Part shown: positions 1 to 25,315 of the stretch, in pieces
Position numbering within the stretch: the stretch's first letter is position 1
How the letters are laid out: every line of letters begins with the position of its first letter
NCBI GenBank assembly: GCA_028554795.2
Contig: CM068826.1
Coordinates: 102,488,346 to 102,552,345 of the forward strand
Direction of reading: 5' to 3'
Source: Sinohyriopsis cumingii
Taxonomy: Eukaryota; Mollusca; Bivalvia; Unionida; Unionidae
Length of the DNA: 64,000 bases
Notes under the pieces: generated by a model
The model's input: the letters and a program-made list of their open reading frames with translations, nothing else
Told to the model about the DNA's origin: nothing
Databases searched by the model: none
Program-made: the position numbers and the translations under genes

Positions 1-1239
1 GAGTTCTGTTTATCTTTGTTGCTGAGGCTTTTCCGATTTTCGAATACACTCCCATTGTCTTTTTTTTCATTTCACGGTTTTATTTTTGTCGGCGTATGTT
101 CGATTCACGGCTGTGACCCGTAATAAACACACCTGGTCTTCTAAGTTGTCATCATGGGCAATAATGTGTTTGGTGCTGTTATTTTCATCCACCAATAACT
201 CATTTCTGCCTCTGTTATCTATACGAGGTGAAATATGGATCGTGTGAAGAGTGGCTTTTTCATCGGACATTTTAAACGCGTCGTCACATTGTTAGACGTG
301 TTGAATTTTGTAGATGACTCTTGATGGTGTTAATTATGTCTTTTGCAAAACATGATCCAGATAGAAGTTTTAAAACTGGATGAATAAAGAGTCTATAACA
401 TATAATCCCAAAATCTGTAATAAAACTTTCTCGGACGACACGTTTCACACGTGAACTCTTTCAATGTCATCCTGTAGGAGTAAGCCGTGGTTCTAAACGT
501 TCTAAAAGTCCATTGTCGCTTCTCTTGTAGTAAACTAAATACTCAGGATCTACTGAACAACGCCGTCATCGCATCTTATGTTACTCTGGTTTCTTCTCAG
601 CAAAGAGTGATCGTATCGTCTTGATTGTTGATTCAGATATGATATAACTAAGACAGTTCTCTCTATAAATATCCCTACATCTACCTGTCCGATAATTATT
701 TACTAAAGTGTACATTTGCCAAGGTAGAATTGCCCACGAGCAATAGAAAGCTATGCGATTTTAGTTTTGAATCTTGCAATGACTCTCAACTTTACACGAG
801 TCACGAGAAATAATTATCTCCACTGTTTAAGTGTCAAAACATTTTCAAACAGCGAAATAATACGATACACTTCAGTAGATAACGTTTCGATAAAAATGGT
901 TCAGTTCGCGAATTCATAACAAGATTCCAAAATCACTATCGTCTGCCTGCACTAAATTTATAAAAAGTCGCATAATAGATATTATTTTATCAAACTGCCT
1001 GTCTCGAATTTTAAACAAAACACTTCATTTTATATCAATAACAAAATACAGGATTTCAAGAACAATTACATATTAACGCTGATACATCGTGGGACGAATT
1101 GAGAATAAAATAAGAAAAGATACTTAGTTATTCTGAATCTGCCGATGTTGAAATCAAGGATATTTATTATGAAAATATTTAAAAATCAAAAATGTCATCA
1201 GCATCAACGTTCTGTATATGATCCTGTTCCCAGACATAA
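1..1239. other. Left edge, no recognisable gene
   Basis: AT-rich DNA. A 67-codon open frame on the minus strand (67-270) has mixed, protein-like composition, but I recognise no family in it. It lies next to a decayed virus-like element and could be another relic of it. Nothing else here is supportable. Confidence 0.4.
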
Positions 1240-2250
1240 GACTTTTTCGTTATGGACCGGGAGGTTCTGGTAAAATAACACGTGTGATCGAATAATTGCA
1301 TGGATTTGATATAATGGTGTTGACCCCTACACATAAACTCGCCAGGGAAATGAACGGACGAGGAGTTTAATCGCATACTTATCATAGCTTTTTCTAGATG
1401 GAAGGGAGATACATGGACGCCTAAACGAATGGGTGAAAAATATATTCCAAAGATTATTATTTGGAACGAAATACTTACAGTGTCGCTGAAGACATTAAAA
1501 ATATTTCTTGATTGGTTACGGACAAAACATACTGCTGTTATAATGTGTGGTGATCATGGTAAACCGCCTCCTTTTGCTAGATTGTCTCCCTATGAATGGT
1601 TAAAAACACGTGTTGAATATTATGAGGAGAAAACTGATGCTCATAGAGAGCTTGGTCCAGAATTAAGAGAGCACAAGAAATTAATCATGCTACAACCAAA
1701 TAAAATTCAGTGTGAAATAATGCGTGAGATAATTTCAGAAACTCCTATGAACAATTTTTGAAATTTATAGAGACCAGATGATTTGATAGTTGCACGTAGA
1801 AAGATAGTGCGTGATTCATTTCAACAACAATTGTTTCTGTTACATAAAGTAAAGTTTTGAACTGTACCTGTACCATTGTGTTATCCCCCAGCAGTTTCTC
1901 GACGACAAAATTTCGACGGTGAAATTTCAGGTTGTGGTAGTAAACAAAATCTTGAGCTAAATGATATTATTTTAGTTCCTGTCAGTGTTATTGAGAGCAC
2001 GTTAACGATGGACAAAACTCCATGGACGCTAGGATATGCTATAACGATTAATTCCTCACAAGGATTAACTATTTCTGATACTAATATTTGGATTGTGGAT
2101 GATCGTATTGAGTGGTCAAGTTTAGTTTTATCTCGAGTCAGAAGAATATCTTATCTGCAGAGGGTTATCATAAACTTCACAGAAAATAATAATCAAACTG
2201 CTAGGAATGGAGACGATATACTAAGAAAAAAATTAACTGGTTATAAATAA
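1240..2250 (+). pseudogene. Decayed superfamily 1 DNA helicase of a virus-like element
   Basis: Pieces of one helicase lie in order on the + strand with stops and frame breaks between them. A Walker A loop (GPGGSGK) sits at 1254-1274, followed within about 20 bases by a stop. Next come the Ia-type motif VLTPTHKLA and the frame 1429-1761, with a degenerate motif II (IIIWNE) and a GDHGKPPP motif III. The last frame, 1876-2250, carries the C-terminal ATPase motif GYAITINSSQGLTI and a conserved SRVR near its end. The family is the Pif1/UL5-like replicative helicases found in some integrated viruses and fungal or animal mobile elements. The gene is clearly dead. Family assignment is secure at superfamily level only. 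Confidence 0.7.
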
Positions 2251-2477
2251 TGTGACAAAATGAAATAAACTCGACTTTGATCTCGATGCTGAATTTAACT
2301 GACATTGAAACAACGACAGAATAATAATTGTGCAAGGTGTAACACAGTAATGTTGTGGCAATATTCAAATAATAATCCAAGACCGTTTACCGTATATAGA
2401 ATTGATAGCATTCTTGGTCACACACGCGAAAATGGGATTTGACCTGTCTTGAATGTAATCGATGTCGAGGCGCTAGT

Positions 2478-3260
2478 TCACAAAAGTGAAAGCGGTTGTA
2501 TTTGTGTATCATCAGGAATTACTTGTAATTGTTCGAGTATAAATCCACGCTGAGGAGCAGTTGAATCTAGTCTGTAGATTGCATTTCTACCCGTGGATCT
2601 TACCACGCTGGACATTTTATGTGTCGTCACACTCCAAATAGGATCAGTTGCTCTTTTTTTACCATGTTCAACCTCACCAGGTTCATATAAATATCTTACA
2701 GTCACATTACCTAGCACTGGTTGTTTTGAAAAGGTGTCATGTCATTGTATTACTAGATTCTTTATTTCTGATCGCATTGGTAGGCTTCATAGAAATTACA
2801 CGAGGAATTTCATTATTTATCGCGGGTATTACACTTGGTAGTCTTGCAACCCATTCACGAGATCTCATATCTTTCTGAATTATTTTCTTGGCATACTGGT
2901 ATCAAAACAATCGCTCAGCATGCGTTCGATTTAATTGTGTTATGTCCGCGTCTGATTTTGACGTTATGGGCTTTCATCAGAGATAATGCTGCACCAAGAA
3001 ATACCTTGCCATCTTCGACCACCTTGTGGTCCGGATCCTCGTTGATAAATTCGTTCAAAAGCAAATGCAACTTCTGTTGTTGCTTTAGTTGACAGTGGTT
3101 CTGCTTCTTTATACTTATTTGCAACGTCAACGACAGTCAACGCGTATTTGTATGTTTGCGATTGAGTCTACCAATTTTAATAGTATCGTGTGGTAAAAAA
3201 GTATCTGCTTGATGAACTTTATTAGAAGTGCTTACATCAAAATGTGCATACTGAAGTTTT
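2478..3260 (-). pseudogene. Decayed retrovirus-type (rve) integrase
   Basis: Reading the minus strand, a relic of the catalytic-core start contains HQAD and FLPHD near 3210-3235. It is followed by traces of the second strand of the fold and a piece with GKVFLGA and KAHNVKIRRG around 2950-3050. The C-terminal frame (2478-2717) has the KKRATDPIWS pattern typical of the integrase C-terminal SH3-like domain. Several frame changes and stops separate these parts. The order and orientation match one gene. It is a different lineage from the intact integrase at 54-55 kb, judged by the unlike core and C-terminal motifs. The enzyme would have inserted the element's DNA into the genome. Confidence 0.65.
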
Positions 3261-3640
3261 TCTCTGAGAGATTCATTTTTATGGAATTTAACGAGTGAAT
3301 CAACTTTCCATCTGTCAAATGTCGTTTTTGTAGATTTTTATTTTTATACGCTACATCATGAACGTGACATGCTTGATCAATCGCATTTATTGGTTACTCC
3401 CAGGTCTTGGTTGATCTCGCTCGTCAAGTCTGATGTCGAGTTGGGTTCCAGGACAAAACTAATTATATCCAGGAAGAGGTTTTTCTCCTGGATATTTAGC
3501 CCATGGAGCTCCTGGTAAATTTCCTAATGAAGCGGCGATATCAACACCTGTCTTCATACGAGGCGACATACAATTGTGTGTTTTTTGTCCACATTTCACA
3601 CACTTGCCTGTAAGTGCTCGCTTTTTATTTTTTGTTATTT
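3260..3640 (-). pseudogene. Decayed phospholipase-A2-like protein with zinc-ribbon start
   Basis: The minus-strand reading shows a CxxC motif (GKCVKCGQKT, near 3600) like the small DUF5679-type ribbon. It is followed by NLPGAPWAKYPGEK, then PGYN and CPGTQLDIRLD. After a frame change comes the catalytic-helix pattern DQACHVHDVAY. The glycine-rich calcium-loop-like segment followed by CxxHDxxY is the hallmark of the parvovirus VP1 / viral capsid type of phospholipase A2. At least one stop (after PGYN) and one frame break make it non-functional. It lies directly upstream of the integrase relic on the same strand, so the two belonged to one element. The call rests on motifs, not on alignment. Confidence 0.6.
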
Positions 3641-3769
3641 TTATTTGTTAATTCACTGGTGGGGGTAGATGCCCTGCATCAAACACAATATAAATCCATA
3701 TTATTTATTACATTTGTACAACAAGAATATCATTGATTTCTAATCGACACGAAAGCAACAGCCAGTCAA

Positions 3770-4191
3770 GCATCATCCAGCCATACCAAATTCTATCAGA
3801 GCAATTATCATAGGTCCATCTCGGTCTGGTAAGATGCAATGGTTCCTTAATCTGATAATGAGATGGCTCAAGTACTGAGCAATCAAATCCAGCACGTATA
3901 TTCTCTGGAGGCAGACACAAAAACACGGATGTGATTTATGTTACTCAGCAATATGCACAAATACCTAAAGTTATCAGAGATAACTGTAATATTTTAGTTG
4001 TGTTTAATGGAGTTGATACACATGCTCTGAGAAATATTCATCAGAATTGGTGTTCAGGGGATATGGATATGATTAAGTTCAAAAACTTCTTTTCACGTGC
4101 GCAAGCTACCCCACACGGATTTATAATAATAAATGTGCATGGACCTCGATCACGATATTGTGTAGGTCTTGATAAAACTGTTGGTTATTAG
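3770..4191 (+). pseudogene. Decayed viral DNA-packaging ATPase (A32/FtsK-HerA type)
   Basis: A Walker A motif (GPSRSGK) is readable on the + strand near 3810-3832 and its frame then stops. The later frame from 3931 begins with VIYVTQQY, the strand after Walker B in this family, and runs on with IPKVIRDNCN and a VVFNGVD strand to a stop at 4191. The segment between, including Walker B, is not readable in frame. It resembles the packaging ATPases of Polinton-like and large DNA viruses but is clearly distinct from the two other ATPase sequences in this window. It closes the cluster of relics at 1.2-4.2 kb. Confidence 0.65.
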
Positions 4192-4198
4192 ACAGCCG

Positions 4199-4430
4199 CA
4201 GGGAGGGTGAGACCAAAAATGAGTGTCCGGGTGGGTAAACAAACACATACGAATTTGAAAACAGGAGCGGCAAACGATAAAGTAACAAAATGAGCTAACT
4301 CAATTAGAGAAAATTTCGGTCGGTTAGAGGTTTCGGTTTGACATTATTGACCGTGTATTTTCATTTTTATCGTATGACGTTTTATTTTCAAAGAAGACTT
4401 GCTCAAAAATTGATCTGTTCACCCTCCCTG
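4199..4430. mobile_element. 232-bp MITE with perfect 12-bp terminal inverted repeats
   Basis: The ends are CAGGGAGGGTGA (4199-4210) and its exact reverse complement (4419-4430). There is no coding potential inside. The CAG start suggests a hAT-like or related non-autonomous DNA transposon. The 8 bases on either side do not match, so no target duplication is visible. It lies immediately downstream of the ATPase relic. Confidence 0.6.
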
Positions 4431-6579
<2,149 letters not shown>

Positions 6580-7088
6580 ACACACAGTTCAGCTGCATCG
6601 TCATAAGCAAACATCACTCAGGGTGTTCTTAATTGTTCAGGGCATATTTGAATTATGGATTTATCTCTTTGACGTTTGACAACACCATTTAATGGCAAGT
6701 CAGGTGGATGGTGTGATGCGCTTAAGTTTTGAGGTGTGTGTATAATCGTTACTATCATGTCATCTACGTGCATACCAAAGCTTTATTTTTCTCCTTAAAA
6801 CATGTTTTCGAAGAAGACATACTACCTTTGACTACTGTTAGGTGTGATCCCATTGTCTTCGCCATAAAATATTAAGACCATGAAATGGACTCTCAATGCC
6901 GTTCTGTGAGTAACATGTATGCCAATTTCCACTCTTTGAAACACCAAAAGAAGACGATCGAACAAAAGTTTATTGTTTTCTATCACAAGTTTGAAAAATT
7001 CGATTTTGCCTGGATCACTTGGTCCAGCAAATAACACGTTAAAGGGATGGCTAAGATACAGTGCCTCCCAGCTTTGACGGTATGACAT
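6580..7088 (-). pseudogene. Decayed packaging ATPase, related to the one at 57.5-58.2 kb
   Basis: The minus strand from 7088 reads SWEALYLSHPFNVLFAGP, then a ruined Walker A (SDPGK in place of SGSGKT). It matches the intact packaging ATPase of the Polinton at the right of this window nearly residue for residue over that stretch. Farther down, near 6600-6640, EQLRTP, a stop and AYDDAAE match the C-terminal part of the same protein (KQLGTP, AYDDA). The middle is scrambled. So an older, dead relative of the right-hand element once lay here. Confidence 0.8.
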
Positions 7089-11505
<4,417 letters not shown>

Positions 11506-11885
11506 TGTTTGTGTATTATTTATGTATATTATTTATATATGTTTATATATTATTTATATTATAAAGAAATGAAAGGGGTTAACTTATTTGGCTCATTTTT
11601 ATCACGATATTTAACCGTTTAATTGATTTGTGTACTGTACTCAGTATTGTAGTGCATTTCCGTTGATATCATCTACAAATAAAGCTGTCAATTGTCAGAT
11701 GGAGAGAACGGTTGCAACCAGCGTATATGTCATTAAATTTTATTAAATCGGTCTTCATATGTTGATAATATTATTTCTTGAAAACTAAAGCATGAACTGA
11801 GCGAAAACAAGAATCGTTTGCAGTTATTTATCAATCGGCTTGCAAGACATGTGTAATCAGCATGATATACAGACTGTTTGTTGAT

Positions 11886-11979
11886 GGCTTCATAACTCAA
11901 TTAGTAGAGCATTGATGTGCCATATTGACGCAACAGGTTCGAACGCCCCATCCTCTGATATCCTCTGTGTGTAAGTGTC

Positions 11980-12043
<64 letters not shown>
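11886..12043 (+). mobile_element. tRNA-like SINE head with (GT)n(GA)n tail
   Basis: An A-box-like segment (TAACTCAATTAGTAGAGCA) and a B box (GGTTCGAAC) are spaced as in a tRNA gene, at about 11894-11940. The acceptor stem does not pair cleanly. The unit runs into a GT then GA microsatellite (11984-12043). A tRNA-derived SINE or tRNA pseudogene fits best; a working tRNA is unlikely. Confidence 0.5.
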
Positions 12044-19287
<7,244 letters not shown>

Positions 19288-19992
19288 AGTAGTAGAATTC
19301 ATTGTGGAACACCGATGTCTCGAATTAAAATCCCCCAAACAAGCAACCAGGAAGAGATAGTAGTAGAATTCATTGTGGAACACCGATGTCTCGAATTAAA
19401 ATCCCCCAAACAAGCAACCAGGAAGAGATAGTAGTAGAATTCATTGTGGAACACCGATGTCTCGAATTAAAATCCCCCAAACAAGCAACCAGGAAGAGAT
19501 AGTAGTAGAATTCATTGTGGAACACCGATGTCTCGACTTAAAATCCCCCAAACAAGCAACCAGGAAGAGATAGTAGTAGAATTCATTGTGGAACACCGAT
19601 GTCTCGAATTAAAATCCCCCAAACAAGCAACCAGGAAGAGATAGTAGTAGAATTCATTGTGGAACACCGATGTCTCGACTTAAAATCCCCCAAACAAGCA
19701 ACCAGGAAGAGATAGTAGTAGAATTCATTGTGGAACACCGATGTCTCGAATTAAAATCCCCCAAACAAGCAACCAGGAAGAGATAGTAGTAGAATTCATT
19801 GTGGAACACCGATGTCTCGAATTAAAATCCCCCAAACAAGCAACCAGGAAGAGATAGTAGTAGAATTCATTGTGGAACACCGATGTCTCGAATTAAAATC
19901 CCCCAAACAAGCAACCAGGAAGAGATAGTAGTAGAATTCATTGTGGAACACCGATGTCTCGAATTAAAATCCCCCAAACAAGCAACCAGGAA
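19288..19992. repeat. 71-bp minisatellite, 10 copies
   Basis: GAATTC recurs at 19295 and then every 71 bp through 19934, giving ten near-identical units. The main variation is CTCGAATT versus CTCGACTT; copies 4 and 6 carry the C form. The near-perfect identity means recent amplification or ongoing homogenisation. No open frame continues through it. Confidence 0.95.
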
Positions 19993-22527
19993 CAACACGA
20001 GCAAACAACGAAAGCTGTCACAGTAAAATATCTGGAAAGCTTTATAAATCTTGCCGGCGACTGATCAAAGTCCAGTTTGTATTGTGTATGCGTGTGAATG
20101 ATAACAATTAAATCAAATGCAACCGGTAATGAGATCGCAGTTAATATCATATAGCATGCATAACGATTGTTCGATGTCGTTCTCACATTTTCGTAAGAAA
20201 GGAAGTATTCTACCATTATAATATAAAAACGTATCTATAACTTAATTGATCAATTTAATAAGAAATGCATTTTCTTGACCTTTTATACATATTATTTAGT
20301 CGTTACACTGCTAAGAAAGTAATGACAATCCAGGCTCATTGAAATATTCTTTAAATTTATCTCTAATTCTCTGGATCTAGCTAGTATTTATTTTATAAAA
20401 AGTATGGTTTCAGTTTAACATAATTGTACGCATTATTAGGAATGTCGGTCTAGTCAAAAATGTAGTTCTCTACCACAAAGGAGATCAGCAATAAACGGCC
20501 AAGTCCAGTGACCTTTCCATTTATCAATCAAATTGCAACTTTCATGTTTGTGAAAGTAAAGCCATCATTCGGAATATAACGCTTTTTTGGTAGCATAAAA
20601 TGCAATGACTGATCTGAAAAGAATTTAAAGAAATAAGCGGGCCTAAAATTCCAATGGTTACCACAAGAAGAATTATATTTTTGGTGCCTGTAGGATCTAC
20701 TGATTATATGAAATATTTTAATTAGATTGATTGGTTCGATCCTTGTCTTTCGTGATCTGGTTTATTCATTGGTAGCATATAGCACATAGTACGGTCGCCA
20801 TAGGACAAACGTCGTGGCATCATTGCGACAATCCTGGCATCCATCAGAGGTACAAGTCAACACTCAATATAGTGGACAGCAAACCTGACCACGACGTTGC
20901 GAAGTATTGAAGGAGTGGACCGAGTAATTAGTACAACAAAATACTATGGATTTTGCTACACCATTATTAATATCATCGTCATAACAATCATCACATGAAT
21001 ATTGCTGAAACAAAACAAACATATAAGTACTGAACTTAAAAGGAAGGAAACAGCTGTTTACTTTCCAAGGGCACTATGTTTTCTGAAGAAGAAAAAATTA
21101 CCCCCAAGAGATAACAGTATTCTTGCTCTGATTTGAGAACAAAATATTGTATTGGAATTTTTGTCTCTTTAACTTAAGAAAGGCACCAACATGGTCGACT
21201 AAACAGTCAATAATCCGTCCCTAACTATAGGTACTTGGCAAAAATTGAGTGCACGTGTATTCCTTTCTGGCGGTTAGCAAGATTTGGAACTTAAACAGAA
21301 AGAATATAACTACATTGGTATTTATTTCAACGTTCCATATTGACTGGTGATTCATAAAGTTTCTTATCTTAAAAGTGTCAGTTTTGTTTGTAAGCCCTCT
21401 AACGAATGGAAATGTCTTGTTGTTGGATTCATGGGTTAAGTGTAGAGGCTTGAGTTTGTTTGCATTCATCTTCATTTCTAAAACAAACCTAGCATCATGC
21501 AACAAATCTCTTAGTTCAACCAGCATCTGGCCACGCTGTTTTACTGCCAATTTACCTCGAAATAATCGCCATCAAATTTTCTATGGGTATTCTGGGGGAT
21601 TGTGTTCTGAAGACACTGCTATTATACAAGATTAGTGGACCCTTGTGTTTATTGTAATGAATATATGCAGCTTCGCTAGAGAGGCTGATCAGACTGTACT
21701 TCAGGTGGAGACCAAGATCTAATCATTTGTAACAACGTCCATCATTTGATAAGCGGCCTTGGTCAATAATCATCGGCATAGTTGAGTTAAGTTTGATTGA
21801 ATTGGATGCGTGGGCTTGTCTATATATTTAATGTTCATCGTTTGTTAGTTCTTTATTTATTATATATGCTATGGATAACTGTATTTTGAACTTGATCGTG
21901 TCCAAAATCAAGGTCATTTTCTACCTGACCTAAATGATTGATATTGGTTTTGTAAACAACATGTTATCTCAATCTGAATCAAGAACATTGGAAATTCCAA
22001 ATGAAATACCGGGACAACCTGTTGTTCACTACTTTTTACATTGAGTAATAGTGTTTCTTAGAAAATGATAATTGTGACCTAGGATCAAGTACAGAACTAT
22101 ATAATTTTGTCTATCTAGAAATGTTTCATTCATACTGTACGATGTGAGCAGAATCAGTTATTGTTTCGTCCAGTATTCCACTTGTGCTGGAATTTATTAA
22201 TTCAAATTATTAATTTAAGTTCCCGGAAATACACAGTGCTTTAAAAACAATCTTTAAGATATATTTAGCTTAACAGTAAAATTTCAAATAAGGATAATTT
22301 CTTGGATTGTATTATTGTGATCCAGCAAAAGACAGTTGGCAAATCACCACTACACGGACCACCACAGGCACATTAACATTTCCATCGATGGATTTATATT
22401 GCAATATCAGTAAGGTTTATTCAAAACGTTAATCTTTAGATATGTGTTAGAAATTCTACAATTATCGGGGGAGGGGGAAATACCGTAAATTCTTTTATAT
22501 CTCCACATGTTATTCTAGGGGAAACAA

Positions 22528-22529
<2 letters not shown>
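19993..22529. other. AT-rich DNA without recognisable genes
   Basis: Short unsupported frames only. The overlapping frames on both strands at 21.2-21.6 kb have no recognisable domain. Confidence 0.5.
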
Positions 22530-22558
<29 letters not shown>

Positions 22559-22762
22559 CATACATACATACATACATACATACATACATGCATGCATGCA
22601 TGCATACATGCATGCATGCATGCATGCATTCATGCATACATACATACATACATACATACATACATACATGCATGCATGCATGCATACATGCATGCATGCA
22701 TTCATGCATACATACATACATACATACATACATACATACATACATTCATTCATACATACATA
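22530..22762. repeat. (CATA)n/(CATG)n compound microsatellite
   Basis: CATA tetramers are interrupted by two blocks of CATG tetramers arranged the same way (about 22588-22632 and 22668-22708). The internal structure is therefore itself duplicated. Met/His/Cys-rich frames on both strands are artefacts. Confidence 0.95.
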
Positions 22763-25210
22763 TATCTGTCTGACTGTCTGTAGACATGCTATATATTAAC
22801 TTCCCTTCGCAAGCTTGATGTAGAATAATGTCGGCGCTCCCTCCTTAATTCCTTAAATACAAAATATACTTGTATCATTAGCCTAAATATACACGTTATT
22901 TCTAAACTTAACGTCAAGAGGAAAAAGAGGAAGAATTAAACTCCCATATTCGCATCAAGATTGATACCAATAATGGAACTATCTGTTGATTCAGTGCGTT
23001 GTAGAATCTGTGCATATCATCTATTTCTCCAGCATAGAACCTCGTGGAAAGGCGTTTTGATGAGTATTGCTGAAAAGAATGCCTTATTCGTTCAAACAGA
23101 TTTTGGATGTGATTGTTTGAGAGGCATGCGTACGTTATTGTCTATTTGATGGACATCTGCAGCTTTTCAGTCTTCTTGCGATTTTGAGGGACTAAAAAAT
23201 GATGTATATTTCAAGAAGTGTAAATTGCATTAGGAAAGATTTATAAGTGGCAGTGTTTATGGAAATTTCTCTCTCTTTCTCTGTCTGTCTCTCTATATAT
23301 CTCTCTCTCTGTCTCTCTCAATTAAGAAGATTTCAAGACACGTATACGCTGATCCTTGTTGTGCGTGTTTTGCATAATTCATAGAATACATTTTATATTG
23401 ACCGTTGGTCTTTGATACTACATACAGGCTGTCATTGTCATAAATTTAATTTGATTTAGTTTAAATTAATACCGTCCATTTCAACTCGCTTGTAAAACCT
23501 ATAAATTAATGCAATGGAAGATTAGAAAGATAAATTGAAAAGACAGTATATATTAAGTACTTCGTGTTTAATTGATCTCAATAACTGTTGTATATACAAT
23601 TCATTGCAATTTTTTCATAATTGTGTAGTTCTTGGATTGTTTTCTGAGAACACTCGAATTTGCTGGTGTAAAATACGAATAAAATTGGACAACATGAATA
23701 ATTAGCAGGTTCACACAAAGGTATTAATTAGAGAAGAATGTCCAGGTTATACATGTTCAGACGTATATCTTTGGAAAAAAACCTGTCATGGTCGTCGGCA
23801 AGTTTACCGAATTATCCATAGTCTGCCACACTCTCCCTTGTATGAAGCGATGCTTTTCTATTATTGTGCAGTTCATAATCAACTTGCCCATTGACGTTAG
23901 TGCTGAATGTGCTCCAATATTCAAAAGATACTGAGGTTGATATTAAATACAATCTGTCACTGTCATTAATTTAATTTGTCTTTACTTTAAAGCAATACCT
24001 TCCAGGTCCGCCCTCTAGTATATCCTCTTTTATGCATAACAGCTAAATATTAGCAGATACTTTTCTACATTTGTGTATTGCTGTTTGTTAGTTTAATATT
24101 TTCAAATTACCTAAATATTTCATTGGCTTCATTCTTTTAATTTACTGTTAAGCATAAAAAATTACACATATATGCAAGCAAGTAAAGAAGATAATATATT
24201 TAGTAGTCAAAATCCAGTTCAATAGTGAGAATCCAAACACGTTTTCTACGTACATCACACTTGAACAGCTGATACCCTGAAATATGTGAAAGATAAAAGA
24301 TGGTATATATTCTTTGGCCTGTATAAGTTATTTTGTATATGTACTTCAGTTGCAATATGTTAATATTTTCTATTTTCTTTCTATTCTGATCTATGTATCT
24401 ATCAAAGCAAGCAATACTCTATTTTTGTACCTTCTTTCTAGAACTTATATATTGGTTTATTGCTATACAATACTGTTGTAGTTCGAGTCTCAATAATATT
24501 GTACTTCGTGTCTATTTCTGATATTTGAGTGACGTTTTCATTATCATTATGACGCAGAATAATTTTTCATTGGCTTGATGGTGCGTTTTACTTCCTATCT
24601 TAATCATAATCCTATGATTTAATAGCACCAGTTAATACCGCAGTACTTTATCCCATTTGAAATTTTCATTTTTTATCATCACGGTGAATTTTGATGGTAG
24701 CATTACATCAGCAGCACCTCCTGCAACACCCTAGCAGACTTATCTATTTCATCCTCCTCATCTTCATTATCTTTCTGTGGCTAATTGTGCTAGTATTAAT
24801 AACATTAGTGCCTTCATTAAAACGGGATAAAATGTTTGTACTTTGTTTAATAGTCATTATTATTCTAACGTTTATTCCATGTAAAGACATGGATAGTAAG
24901 CAAAACAAGAAACAACAGATATATGTTTACTTTGTACATAAATTCAGCATAAATTATGCAATATTTATCTCATATAAACATAACAATGATCAAAGTATGA
25001 TATTCATTTCTTTTCAAATTCTTTTAAAACTGGTTTTGTCTATTTTAAAGAGTGGATCAACAAAGGATCACAAACAAATCACAAAGTTGACGCATTTATT
25101 TTCAATGTTGTTTTGTTTAAAACCAATATTAGTACTATTACATGAACAGAAGAAAAACATGGAACTATTTTAAATTTTGAATAGAAAAAAATCATTTTTA
25201 ATCTTCTTAC
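22763..25210. other. AT-rich DNA downstream of the receptor gene
   Basis: No exon could be supported here. The last exons and 3' untranslated region of the minus-strand gene above may lie in this stretch. The 160-codon + strand frame at 24691-25173 is AT-driven (Leu/Ile/Lys-rich), lies opposite the gene's end, and looks like chance. Confidence 0.4.
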
Positions 25211-25315
25211 CATCAAATATTGGATCTGAGCAAATAATAACTGCAGGCTCTGAAGGACATTAACACGAGCTTGAGTAAATATATAATGATATGCACTGAA
25301 TGACAATTCATTCAA
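25211..25315 (-). CDS. Exon: C-terminal helix of the phosphatase fold
   Basis: Thirty-five codons in phase 0. AYHYIFTQARV is in the place of the conserved QYxFxY helix near the end of PTP domains. The donor GTAAGA lies at 25210-25205, so at least one more exon or a retained-intron stop (open to 25079) follows. Confidence 0.65.

Noticed and set aside
11886-11955. Functional tRNA gene
   Set aside because: A and B boxes are present but the acceptor stem does not pair and a microsatellite tail follows; a SINE or pseudo-tRNA is more likely.
22530-22762. CRISPR-like or regular spaced array
   Set aside because: Simple tetranucleotide repeats without spacers, in a eukaryotic genome.
22436-22799. 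Met/Cys/His-rich frames on both strands
   Set aside because: Tetranucleotide microsatellite read in every frame.
24691-25173. 160-codon + strand frame with hydrophobic segments
   Set aside because: Composition follows the AT bias; it lies opposite the end of the receptor gene and shows no family motif.
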